Below, piece after piece: positions 4,061 through 6,157 of a stretch of DNA of 6,157 nt. The DNA lies in the NCBI GenBank assembly GCA_001818355.1, contig MHKJ01000056.1:2229-8385 (forward strand). The letters are read 5' to 3'. This DNA is from Candidatus Kerfeldbacteria bacterium RIFOXYC2_FULL_38_9 (GTDB taxonomy: Bacteria; Patescibacteriota; Patescibacteriia; UBA9570; XYC2-FULL-38-9). The notes beneath the pieces were generated by a model. The model was not told the origin of the DNA, made no database searches, and saw nothing but the letters and a program-made list of their open reading frames with translations. Within the stretch, counting starts at the first letter, position 1; each line of letters begins with the position of its first letter. The position numbers and the translations under genes are program-made.

Positions 4061-6157
4061 ATAATCTACCATGACTTTTCGGCCAGATTTCATTTTTCCG
4101 GAAACAATATCCATCGCCAGCGGATTGAGAATTTCCATTTGAATAACGCGCTTTAAAGGACGCGCGCCATACACTAGATCGTAGCCTTTGTCGGCCAAAT
4201 GTTCTTGCGCTGTTTTACTGAATTCCAGAGTAATCTTCCGTTCGGCTAATCGTTTTTTTACTAAAGCCAACTGTATTTTAACTATATCATATAAATTATC
4301 TTTTGTCAAGGCATGAAAAATAATAATCTCATCTACTCGGTTTAAAAACTCCGGATTAAAATTTTCTCGCAAAGACCTCATGACAGTAGCGCGCATTTCT
4401 TTTTCGATCACCGCCGCCTTCTTCTCACTGCCAGCTCTAAAACCAATACTCCCCCGCTGTTCGGCATAATCCTGAATGGCCTGACTGCCGATATTGCTGG
4501 TCATGATAATAATCGTGTTTTTAAAATTTATCTTACGACCCTTGGCATCGGTAATATGCCCGTCGTCTAAAACCTGTAATAAAATATTAAAAACATCCGG
4601 ATGCGCCTTTTCTATTTCATCAAGCAAAACTACCGAGTAAGGCCTGCGGCGAATCATCTCGGTTAACTGTCCAGCCTCTTCATAGCCCACATATCCGGGA
4701 GGACTGCCAATGAGTTTGGAAACCGAATGTTTTTCCATGTACTCCGACATATCCACGCGTACCATGGCCTCTTCATCATTAAACATAAAATAAGCCAAAG
4801 CGCGCGCCAGTTCGGTTTTGCCGACTCCTGTCGGACCCATAAAAATAAACGAGCCAATAGGGCGTTTTTCTTCTGAAACACCGGCGCGAGAACGGCGAAT
4901 AGCGTTGGCAATAGCCGTAATCGCCTCTTTTTGACCAATCACTCTTTGTGCTAAATCCTCTTCCATGTGGCGCAATTTATGACTTTCCGATTCCAACATT
5001 TTAGACATGGGAATACCGGTCCAGCGCGAAACCACGGCGGCAATTTCTTCTTCGGTGACTTCTTGTTTTAAAAGACGTTGTTTTTTTTGCACCTGTTCTA
5101 ATTTTTTCTGTAAACCCACAATCTCTTTTTCCAAAGTCGGAATGGTGCCGTAGCGAATTTCCGCCACCTTGCGCAAATCTCCTTCGCGCTCGGCAATATC
5201 CGCTGTGCCTCTTTTTTTATCAATTTCTTCTTTTTTAAGATGAACGGCAGACAGTACATCGCGTTCATTTTTCCACTGCAGTTCAATTTTTTGAGAAGCA
5301 TCTTTTAACTCTGAAAGTTCTTTTTCAATTTTTTCAATTTCGTTTTTATTTTCTTTTTTATCTTTAGACAAAGCCTCTTTTTCCACTTCCAGTTGCATCA
5401 TCCGACGCTTCATTTTATCTAAATTCTCCGGCATGGAATCAATTTGCATGCGCAAAGCAGAAGCGGCCTCGTCCACCAAATCAATGGCTTTATCCGGTAA
5501 AAATCGATCGGCAATATAACGGTGCGATAATTCCGCGGCGGTGATTAAAGCCTGATCGGTAATATGCACGCCATGATGCACTTCATATTTTTCGTTAATG
5601 CCGCGCAAAATGGCGATGGTGTTTTCCACTGAAGGCTCGCCCACAAAAATCGGTTGAAAACGGCGCTCTAAAGCCGCATCTTTTTCAATATATTTTTGAT
5701 ATTCTTTTAAAGTAGTGGCGCCAATGGCATGTAATCTGCCGCGCGCCAAAGCCGGTTTTAACAAATTAGCCGCATCCACCGTTCCTTCGGCACTGCCGGC
5801 GCCGACAATAGTATGCAGTTCATCAATAAACAAAATAACTTTGCCGGCTTTTTCGTCAATTTCTTTTAAAATCGCCTTCATGCGCTCTTCAAACTCACCG
5901 CGAAACTTGGTACCGGCCAGCAATGATCCGATATCCAAAGCGACAATCTCTTTGTTTTTTAAAGAATCCGGAACGTCGCCGGCTACAATGCGTTGCGCCA
6001 GACCTTCCACAATGGCGGTTTTGCCGGTGCCTGGTTCGCCAATTAAAACCGGATTGTTTTTCGTGCGTCGAGAAAGCACCTGCATCGCCCGGCGGATTTC
6101 ATCGTCGCGGCCGATAACCGGATCCAATTTTTCCTCGCGCGCCAGTTGCGTGATATT
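4034..6157 (-). CDS. clpB: ATP-dependent chaperone ClpB (Hsp100 disaggregase), N-terminus outside window
   Basis: ClpB is a hexameric AAA+ machine that, with DnaK, threads and rescues aggregated proteins in the cytoplasm. The frame is open from the window edge with NITQLAREEK and then LDPVIGRDDEIRR, so 707 codons are visible; the N-terminal Clp_N domain and the start are missing. The first AAA module has Walker A GEPGTGKT (6017-6040), pore loop KFRGEFEER and Walker B ending FIDELH (near 5819). The long middle coiled-coil domain spans roughly 5040-5450, which separates ClpB from ClpA, ClpC-type short linkers and ClpX. The second AAA module has Walker A GPTGVGKT (4814-4837), pore loop PPGYVGYEEAGQLTE and Walker B VVLLDEIEKAH (D-E at 4616-4621). 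It ends with the C-terminal YGARPLKRVIQ region. No ClpP-docking loop is expected in this family. The stop is 1 bp from the prmC stop on the other strand. Its promoter and heat-shock control are not in view. Confidence 0.97.
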   Translation of the reverse strand, partial: NITQLAREEKLDPVIGRDDEIRRAMQVLSRRTKNNPVLIGEPGTGKTAIVEGLAQRIVAGDVPDSLKNKEIVALDIGSLLAGTKFRGEFEERMKAILKEIDEKAGKVILFIDELHTIVGAGSAEGTVDAANLLKPALARGRLHAIGATTLKEYQKYIEKDAALERRFQPIFVGEPSVENTIAILRGINEKYEVHHGVHITDQALITAAELSHRYIADRFLPDKAIDLVDEAASALRMQIDSMPENLDKMKRRMMQLEVEKEALSKDKKENKNEIEKIEKELSELKDASQKIELQWKNERDVLSAVHLKKEEIDKKRGTADIAEREGDLRKVAEIRYGTIPTLEKEIVGLQKKLEQVQKKQRLLKQEVTEEEIAAVVSRWTGIPMSKMLESESHKLRHMEEDLAQRVIGQKEAITAIANAIRRSRAGVSEEKRPIGSFIFMGPTGVGKTELARALAYFMFNDEEAMVRVDMSEYMEKHSVSKLIGSPPGYVGYEEAGQLTEMIRRRPYSVVLLDEIEKAHPDVFNILLQVLDDGHITDAKGRKINFKNTIIIMTSNIGSQAIQDYAEQRGSIGFRAGSEKKAAVIEKEMRATVMRSLRENFNPEFLNRVDEIIIFHALTKDNLYDIVKIQLALVKKRLAERKITLEFSKTAQEHLADKGYDLVYGARPLKRVIQMEILNPLAMDIVSGKMKSGRKVMVDYKKDKIAIS

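Noticed and set aside
4663..5301. Extra minus-strand open frames inside clpB
   Set aside because: They are alternative frames of the clpB coding sequence, rich in residues produced by frame shift, with no independent start signals.
6125..6127. TTG at 6127 as the clpB start
   Set aside because: It is an internal leucine codon of the conserved ...LAREEKLDPVIGR segment. The frame continues to the window edge with family-typical residues, so the gene is simply cut off.

Overview
The window holds seven protein-coding genes, nearly all of them translation machinery, in AT-rich DNA read with the standard bacterial code. Five are complete: rpsB, tsf, rpmE, prfA and prmC. Two run off the edges: a PSP1-domain gene at the left and clpB at the right. 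A bacterial chromosome is certain. The 200-residue EF-Ts, L31 with a long lysine/alanine tail, tight packing and weak or absent Shine-Dalgarno sequences suggest a small-genome lineage such as Patescibacteria (Candidate Phyla Radiation). That placement is inference, not proof.

Layout. Bases 1-1460 on the minus strand form an rpsB > tsf > PSP1 transcription unit: ribosomal protein S2, elongation factor Ts, and a RicT/YaaT-like protein whose start lies inside the end of tsf. Bases 1461-1639 are a divergent control region. It holds two strong sigma70-type promoters placed back to back with only 3 bp between their -35 boxes. One drives rpsB through a leader of about 90 nt with alternative foldings, and the other drives rpmE with a leader of only about 15 nt. 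Bases 1640-4032 on the plus strand are rpmE > prfA > prmC: ribosomal protein L31, peptide release factor 1, and the methyltransferase that modifies the GGQ glutamine of release factors. An intrinsic terminator lies between rpmE and prfA, and prfA and prmC overlap by one base. Bases 4034-6157 on the minus strand are the ClpB disaggregase, tail to tail with prmC and separated from it by one base pair. Its 5' end and promoter lie outside the window.

The genes form a protein-synthesis and protein-quality set. S2 and L31 are ribosome parts, EF-Ts recycles EF-Tu, RF1 ends translation at UAA/UAG, PrmC activates RF1, and ClpB rescues aggregated protein. No transposase, CRISPR array, tRNA, rRNA or defence system is visible.

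The most unusual item is a GC-rich, strongly palindromic block of about 80 bp lying in frame inside prmC, just before the SAM-binding motif. It adds roughly 25 residues that PrmC proteins normally lack and resembles a small palindromic element inserted into a coding gene. Next in interest are the nearly touching divergent ribosomal-protein promoters, the foldable rpsB leader, and the terminator placed directly before prfA with no obvious prfA promoter.
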